Positions 43,016 through 56,837 of a DNA stretch of 64,000 nucleotides are shown here, piece by piece (position 1 is the first letter of the stretch; each line of letters begins with the position of its first letter). The notes under the pieces were generated by a model, which saw nothing but the letters and a program-made list of their open reading frames with translations, was not told the DNA's origin and did not search any database. A program made the position numbers and the translations under genes. The DNA is from Streptomyces sp. NBC_00358 (GTDB lineage: Bacteria > Actinomycetota > Actinomycetes > Streptomycetales > Streptomycetaceae): NCBI RefSeq assembly GCF_036099295.1, contig NZ_CP107976.1, positions 7,688,001 to 7,752,000 of the forward strand. The letters run 5' to 3'.

Positions 43016-43465
43016 TCACTGCCAGCCGAAGAGTTCGTCGCCGGCCTTCACATCGCCGTTCTCGCGGACGTCGGAGAGGGAGTCCGCCGTGGCTTCGAGG
43101 GCCACGACCGGACACACCGGGGATTTGCCGGCCGCCTCGACGGCGGCGGGGTTCCAGCGCACGACGCTCTGACCGCGCGTCACGGTGTCCCCCTTGTTGA
43201 CGAGCAGCTCGAAGCCCTCGCCATTGAGCTGCACGGTGTCGATGCCCAGGTGCGTGAGCACCCCGTGGCCCTCGCCGTCGACGACGACGAACGCGTGCGG
43301 ATGAAGGGAGACGATCACTCCGTCGACGGGAGCGACAGCCTCCGAGGGCTCACGCACGGGGTCGATCGCCGTGCCGGGGCCGACCATCGCCCCCGAGAAG
43401 ACGGGGTCCGGTACCGCGGCGAGTCCGATGGCGCGTCCTGCAAGAGGGGACGTCACGGTGGTCAT
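43016..43465 (-). CDS. crr: PTS glucose-type IIA component
   Basis: This 149-aa EIIA-Glc-like protein carries the active-site histidine in GVLTHLGIDTV (His72) and the second conserved His in LHPHAFVV (His57). EIIA accepts phosphate from HPr and passes it to EIIB/C sugar permeases. In Streptomyces the crr-ptsI pair serves N-acetylglucosamine and fructose systems. GGAGG precedes the ATG. No convincing DasR-type site was found in the short upstream region, although the pair is a known DasR target in the genus. Confidence 0.93.
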   Translation of the reverse strand: MTTVTSPLAGRAIGLAAVPDPVFSGAMVGPGTAIDPVREPSEAVAPVDGVIVSLHPHAFVVVDGEGHGVLTHLGIDTVQLNGEGFELLVNKGDTVTRGQSVVRWNPAAVEAAGKSPVCPVVALEATADSLSDVRENGDVKAGDELFGWQ

Positions 43466-43612
43466 GGGAAGCCTCCGAGGGGTGGAGATCTATACGGGCC
43501 GTCACTGCCTGTCTGTCCCGGACAGCGCACTGTTGAGCAGGGTATGTCATATGAAGTGCCGGTTCCGCGCGAGAGATCCCGGTTGGCGCCGTAGAGGAGC
43601 AGGGCAAACGAT

Positions 43613-43862
43613 TTGCGCCCGCTCCCGCACCCCATGTAGAGTCGTACTCCTGCTTGAGGCTGAGCGGCGTGACCAAGCGTCGTTGCCCGGCAGCACCCAA
43701 CTTGTCAGATCCTATCTCGGGGTCCCCTTCCGCATGTCTGCGGGACGGTGGTCAGAGAGACGGAAATCCACTGATAGAGTCGGACTCGCCGGAAAGGGAA
43801 ACGCGGAAGCGGGAACCTGGAAAGCACCGAGGAAATCGGATACGGAAACGGTCTGATAGAGT
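43613..43862 (+). promoter_or_regulatory. Three tandem rRNA promoters
   Basis: Three TAGAGT -10 boxes occur at 43637-43642, 43775-43780 and 43857-43862. The first pairs with TTGCGC (43613-43618, 18-bp spacer). The second and third share CTGATAGAGTCGGA, which points to duplication of a promoter unit. Multiple tandem promoters with this -10 are typical of Streptomyces rrn operons. Confidence 0.75.
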
Positions 43863-44140
43863 CGGAAACGCAAGACCGAAGGGAAGCGCCCGGAGGAAAG
43901 CCCGAGAGGGTGAGTACAAAGGAAGCGTCCGTTCCTTGAGAACTCAACAGCGTGCCAAAAATCAACGCCAGATTTGTTGATACCCCGTCTCCGGCCGATC
44001 GGTCGGGACGAGGTTCCTTTGAAAAAGTCCTGCCGGGCATTGTTCCGGTAGGCGCATCAGCGAGGACGCTGTGAACCGAAGGGATTATTCCTCCCTCCGG
44101 TTCCGCTCTCATGATGTTTCACCGGATTACCGGTAAACAT
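43863..44140 (+). other. 16S rRNA leader
   Basis: This is the untranslated precursor leader. It contains TTGAGAACTCAACAG (43936-43950), an actinobacterial rrn leader element that recurs before the 23S gene and is probably part of the antitermination or processing signal. CACCGGATTACCGGTAA lies just before the mature 16S end. Confidence 0.7.
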
Positions 44141-49096
<4,956 letters not shown>

Positions 49097-49183
49097 CTCA
49101 GTTGCTCGCGTCCACTGTGTTGGTTCTGAAACCACGAACAACCGTCGTAGCTATGCCACGGCTCCGGTTGACAGTTTCATAGT

Positions 49184-49303
49184 GTTTCGGTGGTCATAGC
49201 GTGAGGGAAACGCCCGGTTACATTCCGAACCCGGAAGCTAAGCCTCACAGCGCCGATGGTACTGCAGGGGGGACCCTGTGGGAGAGTAGGACGCCGCCGA
49301 ACT
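49184..49303 (+). rRNA. 5S ribosomal RNA
   Basis: This is the full 120-nt 5S gene, from GTTTCGGTGGTCATAGCG to ACGCCGCCGAACT, with conserved CCGAACCCGGAAGCTAAGCC. It follows 23S by about 87 bp. Confidence 0.97.
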
Positions 49304-49312
49304 AAAATTAGA

Positions 49313-49357
49313 GCTCCGGCTCTTGGGAATTCATATCCCGAGAGCCGGAGCTTTTTT
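49313..49357 (+). terminator. rRNA operon terminator
   Basis: A 15-bp stem (GCTCCGGCTCTTGGG with CCCGAGAGCCGGAGC, one G-T wobble) has a 9-base AT-rich loop and is followed by TTTTTT. This is a canonical intrinsic terminator just after 5S and the only strongly T-tailed one in the window. Confidence 0.95.
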
Positions 49358-49494
49358 GTTTTCCGGACAGGATCTTCCCGCACCATCTTCCCCGATGACG
49401 TCCACCGCCTTGCCTCCCCCTCTGCGCCGTGGCGTCGGGGCTGCGGGTAAGGTCAGGGGGCATCGTTGGCTCGTTTCCCACAGGAGGCCCCCGG

Positions 49495-50103
49495 GTGGAG
49501 GTCCAGGAGACCCGTGTTCAGACGGACCGGGTCCTCACCATCCCGAACATCCTCAGCATGGCGCGTCTCGTCGGCGTACCCATCTTCCTGTGGTTGATCC
49601 TCAGGCCGGAGTTCGGTGGTCCCAAGAGCGACGGCTGGGCGCTGCTCGTGCTCATGCTGAGCGGTATCAGCGACTATCTGGACGGGAAGCTCGCCCGGCG
49701 CTGGAACCAGATCAGCAGCCTCGGCCGGCTGCTGGATCCCGCGGCCGACCGGCTCTACATTCTGTCGACGATCGTCGGTCTCACCTGGCGCGGGATTCTT
49801 CCGATCTGGCTGACGGCCGCGCTTCTCGCGCGTGAGCTGGTCCTGCTGGTGATGGTGTGGATCCTCCGCCGGCACGGCTATCCGCCCCCGCAGGTGAACT
49901 TCCTCGGGAAGGCGGCCACCTTCAACCTGATGTACGCCTTCCCGTTGCTGCTGCTCAGTGACGCGAGCGGCTGGATCGCGTCAGTGGGCGCTATTTTCGG
50001 ATGGGCGTTCGCCGGATGGGGTACAACGCTGTATTGGTGGGCAGGAGTCCTCTACGTGGTACAGGTCCGCCGGTTGGTCCGGGCGGACACCATGGCCGAT
50101 TGA
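49495..50103 (+). CDS. CDP-alcohol phosphatidyltransferase
   Basis: This 202-aa membrane enzyme has the CDP-alcohol signature DYLDGKLARRW...GRLLDPAADR (DG-x2-AR-x8-G-x3-D-x3-D) and several hydrophobic helices. It transfers a phosphatidyl group from CDP-diacylglycerol to an alcohol such as glycerol 3-phosphate or another polar acceptor. Which phospholipid it makes cannot be told. The GTG at 49495 has AGGAGG eight bases upstream and is preferred over an upstream in-frame start. It is the first gene after the rRNA operon and lies 116 bp upstream of the nucleotidyltransferase gene. Confidence 0.88.
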   Translation: MEVQETRVQTDRVLTIPNILSMARLVGVPIFLWLILRPEFGGPKSDGWALLVLMLSGISDYLDGKLARRWNQISSLGRLLDPAADRLYILSTIVGLTWRGILPIWLTAALLARELVLLVMVWILRRHGYPPPQVNFLGKAATFNLMYAFPLLLLSDASGWIASVGAIFGWAFAGWGTTLYWWAGVLYVVQVRRLVRADTMAD

Positions 50104-50219
50104 GCTCGGCCCGATTGGGCGGCTGTAGTGCCCCGATGGCCCGCGCTCGAAAACTGCGGGACAATCAGGACGGGTGAAGTCGGCTGTACCGTCGTCTCTT
50201 CAAGGAGGACGCTTCCGAC

Positions 50220-52715
50220 ATGAAGGCCGTCGTGATGGCCGGCGGCGAAGGCACACGCCTTCGCCCAATGACCTCAAGCATGCCCAAGCCGCTCCTGCCG
50301 GTGGTGAACCGCCCGATCATGGAGCATGTGCTCAGGCTGCTCAAGAGGCATGGGCTCAGCGAGACCGTCGTCACGGTCCAGTTCCTGGCCTCAATGGTCA
50401 AGAACTACTTCGGTGATGGTGAAGAGCTCGGCATGGAGCTCACCTATGCCAATGAGGAGAAGCCACTCGGTACCGCCGGGAGCGTCAAGAACGCCGAGGA
50501 GGCGTTGAAGGACGACGCCTTCCTCGTCATCTCCGGCGATGCTCTCACCGACTTCGATCTCACCGAACTCATCAACTTCCACAAGGAGAAGGGCGCGCTC
50601 GTCACCGTCTGTCTGACGCGCGTCCCCAATCCGCTGGAATTCGGTATCACCATCGTGGACGAAGAGGGCAAGGTCGAGCGCTTCCTGGAGAAGCCGACCT
50701 GGGGCCAGGTCTTCTCGGACACCGTGAACACGGGCATCTACGTCATGGAGCCCGAAGTCTTCGACTACGTCGACGCCGATGTCTCCGTCGACTGGTCCGG
50801 CGACGTCTTCCCCCAGCTGATGAAGGAAGGCAAGCCGGTCTACGGCTATATCGCCGAGGGCTACTGGGAGGACGTCGGCACGCACGAGAGCTATGTGAAG
50901 GCCCAGGCCGACGTCCTGGAGGGCAAGGTCGACGTCGAACTCGACGGGTTCGAGATCTCCCCGGGCGTATGGGTGGCCGAAGGCGCCGAGGTGCATCCCG
51001 ACGCCGTACTGCGCGGGCCGCTCTACATCGGTGACTACGCCAAGGTCGAGGCGAACGCCGAGATCCGCGAACACACCGTCGTCGGCTCCAACGTCGTGGT
51101 CAAGAACGGCGCGTTCCTCCACCGGGCCGTCGTGCACGACAACGTGTACATCGGTCAGCACAGCAATCTGCGCGGCTGCGTGGTCGGCAAGAACACGGAC
51201 ATCATGCGTGCCGCCCGGATCGAGGACGGCGCCGTGATCGGCGACGAGTGCCTGGTCGGTGAAGAATCGATCATTCAGGGCAACGTCCGCGTCTATCCGT
51301 TCAAGACCATCGAGGCCGGCGCCTTCGTCAACACCTCGGTGATCTGGGAGTCGCGCGGTCAGGCCCACCTCTTCGGAGCCCGTGGTGTCTCGGGGATCCT
51401 GAACGTCGAGATCACCCCGGAACTGGTGGTGCGACTGGCGGGGGCCTATGCGACGACCCTCAAGAAGGGTTCCACCGTCACCACGGCCCGTGACCACTCC
51501 CGAGGTGCCCGCGCGCTGAAGCGAGCCGTGATCTCGGCGTTGCAGACCAGCGCCATCGACGTACGCGACCTCGAGAACGTACCGCTCCCTGTGGCCCGGC
51601 AGCAGACGGCCCGGGGCAGCGCGGGCGGAATCATGATCCGGACGACGCCCGGAGTGCCGGACTCCGTCGACATCATGTTCTTCGACGGGCAGGGTGCGGA
51701 CCTCTCGCAGGGCGGGCAGCGGAAGCTGGACCGGGTCTTCGCGCGGCAGGAGTACCGGCGCGCGTTCCCGGGTGAGATCGGGGACCTGCACTTTCCCGCC
51801 AGCGTCTTCGACTCGTACACGGGATCGCTGCTGCGGAACGTCGACACCACCGGTATCGCCGATTCCGGGCTGAAAGTGGTCGTCGACGCGTCCAACGGCA
51901 GTGCCGGACTGGTCCTGCCCAGCCTTCTGGGCAAGCTCGGTGTGGACTCCCTGGTGATCAATCCCGGTCTCGACGAGTCCAGGCCGACCGAGACGGTGGA
52001 GACGCGGCGGGCCGGCCTGGTGCGGCTGGGCGAGATCGTCGCGTCCGCGCGGGCCGCGTTCGGAGTGCGCTTCGACCCGGTGGGCGAGCGGCTCTCGCTC
52101 GTCGACGAGAAGGGGCGGATCGTCGAGGACGACCGGGCCCTGCTCGTCATGCTCGACCTGGTGGCCGCCGAGCGGCGCAGCGGGCGCGTGGCACTGCCGG
52201 TCACCACCACTCGGATCGCCGAGCAGGTGGCGGCGTACCACGGCACGCAGGTGGAATGGACGACCACGTCGCCGGACGACCTGACGAGGGTCGGCCGCGA
52301 GGAATCGACGATCTTCGGCGGCGACGCGCGCGGCGGGTTCATCATTCCCGAGTTCAGCGGCGTCTTCGACGGCGCGGCCGCGTTCGTACGGCTCATCGGG
52401 CTGGTGGCGCGGACTCAGCTCACGCTCAGCCAGATCGACGCGCGGATTCCGCGGGCGCACGTCCTCAAGCGGGACCTCGCGACTCCGTGGGCCGTGAAGG
52501 GTCTGGTGATGCGCCGGGTCGTGGAGGAGGCGGGAGACCGCTTCGTGGACACGACGGACGGCGTACGGGTCGTGGAGACGGACGGGCGCTGGGTGATGGT
52601 GCTGCCGGACCCTGCCGAGGCGGTCACCCATCTGTGGGCTGAGGGTCCGGACGACGCCTCCGCGGAGGCTCTGCTCGACGAGTGGTCGGCCGTTGTGGAC
52701 AGCGCCGGCCGCTGA
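50220..52715 (+). CDS. Mannose-1-phosphate guanylyltransferase fused to a degenerate phosphomannomutase domain
   Basis: This is an 831-aa fusion. Residues 1-235 form a sugar nucleotidyltransferase (MAGGEGTRLRPMTSSMPKPLLPV; SGDALTDFD). Residues ~255-370 form a left-handed beta-helix. The remainder resembles phosphomannomutase. The N-terminal part should make GDP-mannose for glycans and lipomannan. The mutase part lacks the expected active features: the phosphoserine loop TASHNP reads RTTPGVPD (near residue 473), the metal loop DGDxDR reads FDPVGERL (near 619), and GEESGH reads GGDARGGF (near 700). It is probably structural or regulatory. AGGAGG lies upstream of the ATG. Confidence 0.85.
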   Translation: MKAVVMAGGEGTRLRPMTSSMPKPLLPVVNRPIMEHVLRLLKRHGLSETVVTVQFLASMVKNYFGDGEELGMELTYANEEKPLGTAGSVKNAEEALKDDAFLVISGDALTDFDLTELINFHKEKGALVTVCLTRVPNPLEFGITIVDEEGKVERFLEKPTWGQVFSDTVNTGIYVMEPEVFDYVDADVSVDWSGDVFPQLMKEGKPVYGYIAEGYWEDVGTHESYVKAQADVLEGKVDVELDGFEISPGVWVAEGAEVHPDAVLRGPLYIGDYAKVEANAEIREHTVVGSNVVVKNGAFLHRAVVHDNVYIGQHSNLRGCVVGKNTDIMRAARIEDGAVIGDECLVGEESIIQGNVRVYPFKTIEAGAFVNTSVIWESRGQAHLFGARGVSGILNVEITPELVVRLAGAYATTLKKGSTVTTARDHSRGARALKRAVISALQTSAIDVRDLENVPLPVARQQTARGSAGGIMIRTTPGVPDSVDIMFFDGQGADLSQGGQRKLDRVFARQEYRRAFPGEIGDLHFPASVFDSYTGSLLRNVDTTGIADSGLKVVVDASNGSAGLVLPSLLGKLGVDSLVINPGLDESRPTETVETRRAGLVRLGEIVASARAAFGVRFDPVGERLSLVDEKGRIVEDDRALLVMLDLVAAERRSGRVALPVTTTRIAEQVAAYHGTQVEWTTTSPDDLTRVGREESTIFGGDARGGFIIPEFSGVFDGAAAFVRLIGLVARTQLTLSQIDARIPRAHVLKRDLATPWAVKGLVMRRVVEEAGDRFVDTTDGVRVVETDGRWVMVLPDPAEAVTHLWAEGPDDASAEALLDEWSAVVDSAGR

Positions 52716-52731
52716 AACGATCTTCACTCGT

Positions 52732-52773
52732 GCGTGTCGGACATGTGTCCCCAAGGGGGCCTGTCCGGCACGC
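52732..52773. terminator. Hairpin between guanylyltransferase and DUF881 genes
   Basis: A 12-bp stem with one G-T pair (GCGTGTCGGACA with TGTCCGGCACGC) encloses a small CCCC-AAG-GGGG hairpin. It lies in the 98-bp gap and is likely a terminator or processing site. Confidence 0.55.
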
Positions 52774-52813
52774 TGGTGGGGCCATTCGGAGGTAGCACCC
52801 ACGACGTGCGACG

Positions 52814-53719
52814 ATGTGCGGCATGCCGCAGCAGCCCCCCGTTCGGAGCAGTGCTCCGCGCCCCTCGCGCCCGGACGCCTCCATGTCGCTGCTCACCAAC
52901 GTCATGGACCACAGCCTCGACGAGGGGTACGCCGAGGCGGCAGCCCGTAGGGAGGCCGAGGGCGTCGGTGGCATGCCCAAGACGGTCCGGGCCAAGCTCG
53001 GTCTCGCCGCGGGTCTGGTGCTCGCGGCGCTCGTGGTCACCGTGGGGGCGGCGAACGCGCGGATAGCGGCCCCTGTCGTCGCCAAGGAGCGTCAGGAGCT
53101 CATCGACCGGGTCGGGCGCGAGACGTCGGCCGCGGACAAGCTGGAGAGCGGTGTCGACACCCTGCGTGCCGATGTGAGCGCCCGCCAGCGTGCGGCGCTC
53201 AAGAAGGACGGCGGGGGGCAGGCCGACCTGGTGAGCATCCTGTCGGGTGCCGTGGCCGTGCACGGACCGGGCGTGAGGCTCGTCGTGAACGACGCCAAGG
53301 AAGCCAGCACCGGCGGGGACGGCACCAATCCGCGGGAGACCTCGGGATTCTCCGACACCGGACGTGTCCGGGACCGTGACATGCAGCGCGTCGTGAACGG
53401 TCTGTGGGAGTCGGGTGCCGAGGCCATCTCCGTCAACGGACAGCGGCTGACCGCTCTCTCGGCCATCAGGGCCGCCGGTGACGCGATACTGGTCGACAAC
53501 AAGCCGCTCGTGCCGCCGTACACGGTGCTGGCGGTGGGGGACGGCCAGCGGCTCAGCACCAGGTTCCAGAACAGTGCCGACGGGCTGTATCTGCATGCCC
53601 TGCAGGAGAACTACGGCATCCGGACCAGCATTTCAGCCGAGGGCGACGTCCGGTTGTCCGCCGCACCGAGTGTGATCGTACGTACAGCAGAGCCGAGCAC
53701 AGAGAAGGGCACACCGTGA
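52814..53719 (+). CDS. DUF881 membrane-anchored protein (first copy)
   Basis: This 301-aa protein has a cytoplasmic N-terminus of about 60 residues, one transmembrane helix (LGLAAGLVLAALVVTVGAANA) and an extracytoplasmic DUF881 domain (GPGVRLVVNDA; MQRVVNGLWESGAEAISVNGQRL; SADGLYLHALQENYGI). Its function is unknown. In actinobacteria it is found with SBP and a second DUF881 gene, as here, near cell-envelope genes. The start is uncertain: ATGs at 52814 and 52823 both lack a good ribosome-binding site. The stop overlaps the GTG of the next gene (GTGA). Confidence 0.82.
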   Translation: MCGMPQQPPVRSSAPRPSRPDASMSLLTNVMDHSLDEGYAEAAARREAEGVGGMPKTVRAKLGLAAGLVLAALVVTVGAANARIAAPVVAKERQELIDRVGRETSAADKLESGVDTLRADVSARQRAALKKDGGGQADLVSILSGAVAVHGPGVRLVVNDAKEASTGGDGTNPRETSGFSDTGRVRDRDMQRVVNGLWESGAEAISVNGQRLTALSAIRAAGDAILVDNKPLVPPYTVLAVGDGQRLSTRFQNSADGLYLHALQENYGIRTSISAEGDVRLSAAPSVIVRTAEPSTEKGTP

Positions 53720-54048
53720 TCGCCGTACTGGGCCTCGTCGTGGGAGTCGTGGCTGGATTGTTGGTCCGGCCCGAGGTTCCGGCGGTTGTCGAGCCTTACC
53801 TCCCGATCGCCGTTGTGGCGGCGCTCGACGCCGTCTTCGGCGGTCTGCGCGCGATGCTCGACGGCATCTTCGACGACAAGGTCTTCGTGGTCTCGTTCCT
53901 GTCGAACGTCGTCGTCGCAGCGCTGATCGTTTTCCTGGGTGACAAGTTGGGCGTGGGTGCCCAGCTGTCCACGGGTGTCGTGGTCGTCCTCGGCATCCGG
54001 ATCTTCTCCAACGCCGCGGCGATCCGCCGGCATGTGTTCCGGGCGTGA
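53716..54048 (+). CDS. sbp: Small basic protein family (DUF1290) membrane protein
   Basis: This 110-aa very hydrophobic protein has three to four predicted helices (MIAVLGLVVGVVAGLLV; LPIAVVAALDAVFGGLRA; FLSNVVVAALIVFLGD; VVVVLGIRIFSNAAAIRRH). It matches the SBP family, found between two DUF881 genes in many Gram-positive bacteria. It is joined by a GTGA overlap at each end, so the three proteins are probably made together. Function is unknown. Confidence 0.88.
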   Translation: MIAVLGLVVGVVAGLLVRPEVPAVVEPYLPIAVVAALDAVFGGLRAMLDGIFDDKVFVVSFLSNVVVAALIVFLGDKLGVGAQLSTGVVVVLGIRIFSNAAAIRRHVFRA

Positions 54049-54935
54049 GGCCGATGAGTAGCGAGAACGAAGAGAACAACGAGAACAACGAGATCGAAGA
54101 GATCGAAGAGGAAGCACCCGAGAACCCGCTGCGCGAGGAGCTGCCCGCAGAGGTCCCCGCGGCCGCTCGGGAGCCCGAACCGGAGACGGCCGACGAGAAC
54201 GTCGAGACGCCTCCGTCCGGCCGTCGGAGGCTGGTCGAGGGGTTGTGGCCGCCGCGGGTGTCGCGTGCCCAACTCATCGTCGCCGTGCTGCTGTTCGGCC
54301 TCGGCTTCGGCCTGGCCGTGCAGGTGGCGTCCAACAGCGACGGCGACAGCGCGCTGCGCGGCGCGCGTCAGGAAGATCTCGTGCGCATCCTCGATGAACT
54401 CGACAGCCGCACTCAGCGTCTTGAGGACGAGAAGCAAGGACTCGAGGATCAGCGCACCGAGCTGGAGAACAGCTCGAACCAGGCCGAGGAGGCCCGCAAG
54501 CAGACGGTCGAGAAGCAGAAGCAACTCGGCATTCTGGCGGGCACCGTGGCCGCTCAGGGTCCTGGCATCACTCTGACCATCGACGACGCGAAGGGGACGG
54601 TCAAGGCGGACATGCTGCTCGACGCGATCCAGGAGCTGCGCGCCGCCGGTGCGGAGGCGATCCAGGTGAACGGCGTGCGCGTGGTCGCCGGGACCTATCT
54701 GGCCGACTCCGGAGGCGGAGTGAAGGTCGACGGGAACAAGATCACCCAGCCGTATCGTTTCAAGGTCATCGGCAAGCCGCAGGATCTGGAGCCGGCGCTG
54801 AACATTCCGGGAGGTGTGGTGCAGACGCTGGAGAAGGAGCAGGCCACCGTCACGGTGAACGGCTCGACGAAGATCGTCGTCGATGCCTTGCGACCGGCGG
54901 AGCGGCCTGACTACGCTCAGTCGTCCTCCCGGTGA
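54045..54935 (+). CDS. DUF881 membrane-anchored protein (second copy)
   Basis: This 296-aa protein has a very acidic Glu/Asn-rich cytoplasmic N-terminus (ENEENNENNEIEEIEEE), one transmembrane helix (LIVAVLLFGLGFGLAVQV), a coiled coil of about 60 residues and a DUF881 domain (GPGITLTIDDAKG; GAEAIQVNGVRVVAGTY). It starts at GTG 54045 overlapping the preceding stop; an ATG three codons later is possible. With SBP and the first DUF881 protein it likely forms an envelope-associated complex of unknown role. Confidence 0.85.
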   Translation: MRPMSSENEENNENNEIEEIEEEAPENPLREELPAEVPAAAREPEPETADENVETPPSGRRRLVEGLWPPRVSRAQLIVAVLLFGLGFGLAVQVASNSDGDSALRGARQEDLVRILDELDSRTQRLEDEKQGLEDQRTELENSSNQAEEARKQTVEKQKQLGILAGTVAAQGPGITLTIDDAKGTVKADMLLDAIQELRAAGAEAIQVNGVRVVAGTYLADSGGGVKVDGNKITQPYRFKVIGKPQDLEPALNIPGGVVQTLEKEQATVTVNGSTKIVVDALRPAERPDYAQSSSR

Positions 54936-55125
54936 ACGGCGGTCGCATGGGGGTCGCCGGGCGAGGGCAGGAGGTTGCGGGGGGTCGGCGCACCGAATGG
55001 GTGGTGCGTGGTGGAAACTGTCTGGTGGATACGGACGTTGTGAGGATGTCCGGGTCGACCGGTGTGTTCAATCAGGGTTCGTCCTGCCCCACGGGCGGGT
55101 CTGTTTCGGTCAAGGGGAATCGCCC

Positions 55126-55953
55126 GTGAAGTTGTTTGCGAAGTTGTTCGGCAAGAGCACGCGAGAGGACAGTGGCGACAACGCGACTGCCCGTCACCGT
55201 GCACCGCGCCAGGGAGACGCGGAGGCCCAGAGCGGCGATCGCCCGCTGTTCCGGGACCAGGTCACCGGTCCCGGCGGTCAGGGCGCGTCGTCTGTTGACC
55301 CTGCCCAGCCGGGCCGCATAGGTTTCGGGGAACCGTCAGCCTCAAGCACGGGTGGAGGGTTCGCCTCCGATCCGTATGCGTCCCATGCCCCTGGTGGGCA
55401 GCCGCGGCAGGAGGATCCGTCCATGTCGGCCCAGGTGTGTTCGAGGTGCGGGAACCGCAACGCGGAGAACAGCCGGTTCTGTTCCAACTGCGGTGCGCCG
55501 CTGCGGGGTGGACCGGAGCGTCCCTCGGAGCAGACGTCCACGATCTCCATCTCCGGCATCGAGGCGTACGACGCCGAGGTGACCGGTCAGACGGCGTCGC
55601 CGATGCTCTCCCCGGAGGCTCAGGCGGCGGTCGACGCGCTGCCGGTCGGCTCGGCGCTGCTGGTGGTGCGCCGTGGCCCCAACTCGGGCAGCCGCTTCCT
55701 GCTGGACGGTGAGCTGACCACGGCGGGGCGTCATCCGCAGAGCGACATCTTCCTCGACGACGTGACGGTGTCGCGTCGGCACGTGGAGTTCCGTCGCGTC
55801 GCGGACGGCTCGTTCACGGTCGCCGACGTCGGCAGCCTGAACGGCACGTACGTCAACCGGGAGCGGATCGACCAGGTCCCGCTGTCGAACGGTGACGAGG
55901 TGCAGATCGGCAAGTACCGGCTGGTGTTCTACGCGAGCCAGCAGGGCGTCTGA
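55126..55953 (+). CDS. GarA/OdhI-like FHA-domain protein with zinc ribbon
   Basis: This 275-aa protein has a basic start (VKLFAKLFGKS), a zinc ribbon (CSRCGNRNAENSRFCSNCG, about residues 104-122), a Thr/Ser-rich segment EQTSTISISG, and a C-terminal FHA domain nearly identical in motif to mycobacterial GarA (GRHPQSDIFLDDVTVSRRH; DVGSLNGTYVNRE). GarA/OdhI proteins are phosphorylated by Ser/Thr kinases at a conserved ETTS-like site and inhibit 2-oxoglutarate dehydrogenase. EQTSTISI occupies that position. The GTG at 55126 has AGGGGA upstream. Confidence 0.88.
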   Translation: MKLFAKLFGKSTREDSGDNATARHRAPRQGDAEAQSGDRPLFRDQVTGPGGQGASSVDPAQPGRIGFGEPSASSTGGGFASDPYASHAPGGQPRQEDPSMSAQVCSRCGNRNAENSRFCSNCGAPLRGGPERPSEQTSTISISGIEAYDAEVTGQTASPMLSPEAQAAVDALPVGSALLVVRRGPNSGSRFLLDGELTTAGRHPQSDIFLDDVTVSRRHVEFRRVADGSFTVADVGSLNGTYVNRERIDQVPLSNGDEVQIGKYRLVFYASQQGV

Positions 55954-55995
55954 CCCTCCCCCAACTCCGTCCGGGGGGACACCGAGGGAATGTCC

Positions 55996-56751
55996 ATGCT
56001 TCAAACACCGAGCGGCGGTGCCGGCAGCGGTACCGCCGCCACGGACAGTGGGCTGATGAGCATCGGCGCGGTGCTGAACATGCTGCGCGACGAGTTCCCC
56101 GAAGTCACCATCTCCAAGATCCGATTCCTGGAGTCGGAGGGGCTCGTCGAGCCGCGGCGGACCCCTTCGGGGTACCGCAAGTTCAGCGCGGACGATGTCG
56201 AACGCCTCGGCCACGTCCTGAGGATGCAGCGCGACCACTACCTCCCGCTGAAGGTGATCCGCGAGCACCTGGACGCCCTGGAGCGCGGTGAGAAGGTGCG
56301 TCTGCCCTCCGTGGGCCGCCAGCGCGACGCCGGTGAGGGAGAACCCGCGGGGGAGCTCTACGGCGAACCCGAAGGCCCCACCGCGGCCCGGGTGGGCCGT
56401 GCGGAGCTGCTGGCCGCCGCGGAGATCGGCGAGCAGCAGCTCCAGGAGTGGGAGTCGTACGGGCTGATCGGGCCTCTGCCGGACGGTGTGTACGACGCCG
56501 AGGCGGTGACCGTCGCCGCGCTCGTCGTCGAGCTGGGACGCTTCGGGATCGAGCCGCGCCATCTGCGGGCGATGAAGGCCGCTGCGGAGCGTGACGCGGG
56601 ACTGGTGGACCAGGTGGTCGCCCCCCTGCGGCGGCACCGCAATCCGCAGACGCGGGCGCACGCGGAGGCCCGTACGAAGGAACTCGCCGGCCTCACGGTG
56701 AAGCTGCACGCGGCACTCGTGCAGACCGCGCTGGGCGTGCGACTGCGCTGA
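55996..56751 (+). CDS. ftsR: MerR-family regulator (FtsR-like)
   Basis: This 251-aa protein has an N-terminal MerR helix-turn-helix (IGAVLNMLRDEFPEVTISKIRFLESEGLVEPRRTPSGYRKFS) and a long C-terminal half (ELLAAAEIGEQQLQEWESYGLI; IEPRHLRAMKAAAERDAGLVDQVV). This matches the actinobacterial FtsR group, a regulator of ftsZ in Corynebacterium. The ATG at 55996 has GAGGGA six bases upstream; an ATG two codons earlier would have no spacing. It lies between the GarA-like gene and the DUF151 gene. Confidence 0.85.
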   Translation: MLQTPSGGAGSGTAATDSGLMSIGAVLNMLRDEFPEVTISKIRFLESEGLVEPRRTPSGYRKFSADDVERLGHVLRMQRDHYLPLKVIREHLDALERGEKVRLPSVGRQRDAGEGEPAGELYGEPEGPTAARVGRAELLAAAEIGEQQLQEWESYGLIGPLPDGVYDAEAVTVAALVVELGRFGIEPRHLRAMKAAAERDAGLVDQVVAPLRRHRNPQTRAHAEARTKELAGLTVKLHAALVQTALGVRLR

Positions 56752-56837
56752 TCCGGCATACCGGAGCGGGCCGCGGATCGTCTACCCGTTCTGTGCCCGA
56801 CTACCCAAACGTCCCGGGCACGGCCTAGGGTTGCTGT

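Noticed and set aside
43466..43560. DasR-type operator upstream of crr
   Set aside because: The best candidate (near GGAGATCTATACG) matches the known dre consensus too poorly to call.
50391..52802. Minus-strand frame of 803 codons opposite the guanylyltransferase gene
   Set aside because: It is antisense to a well-supported gene and has no recognisable motif.
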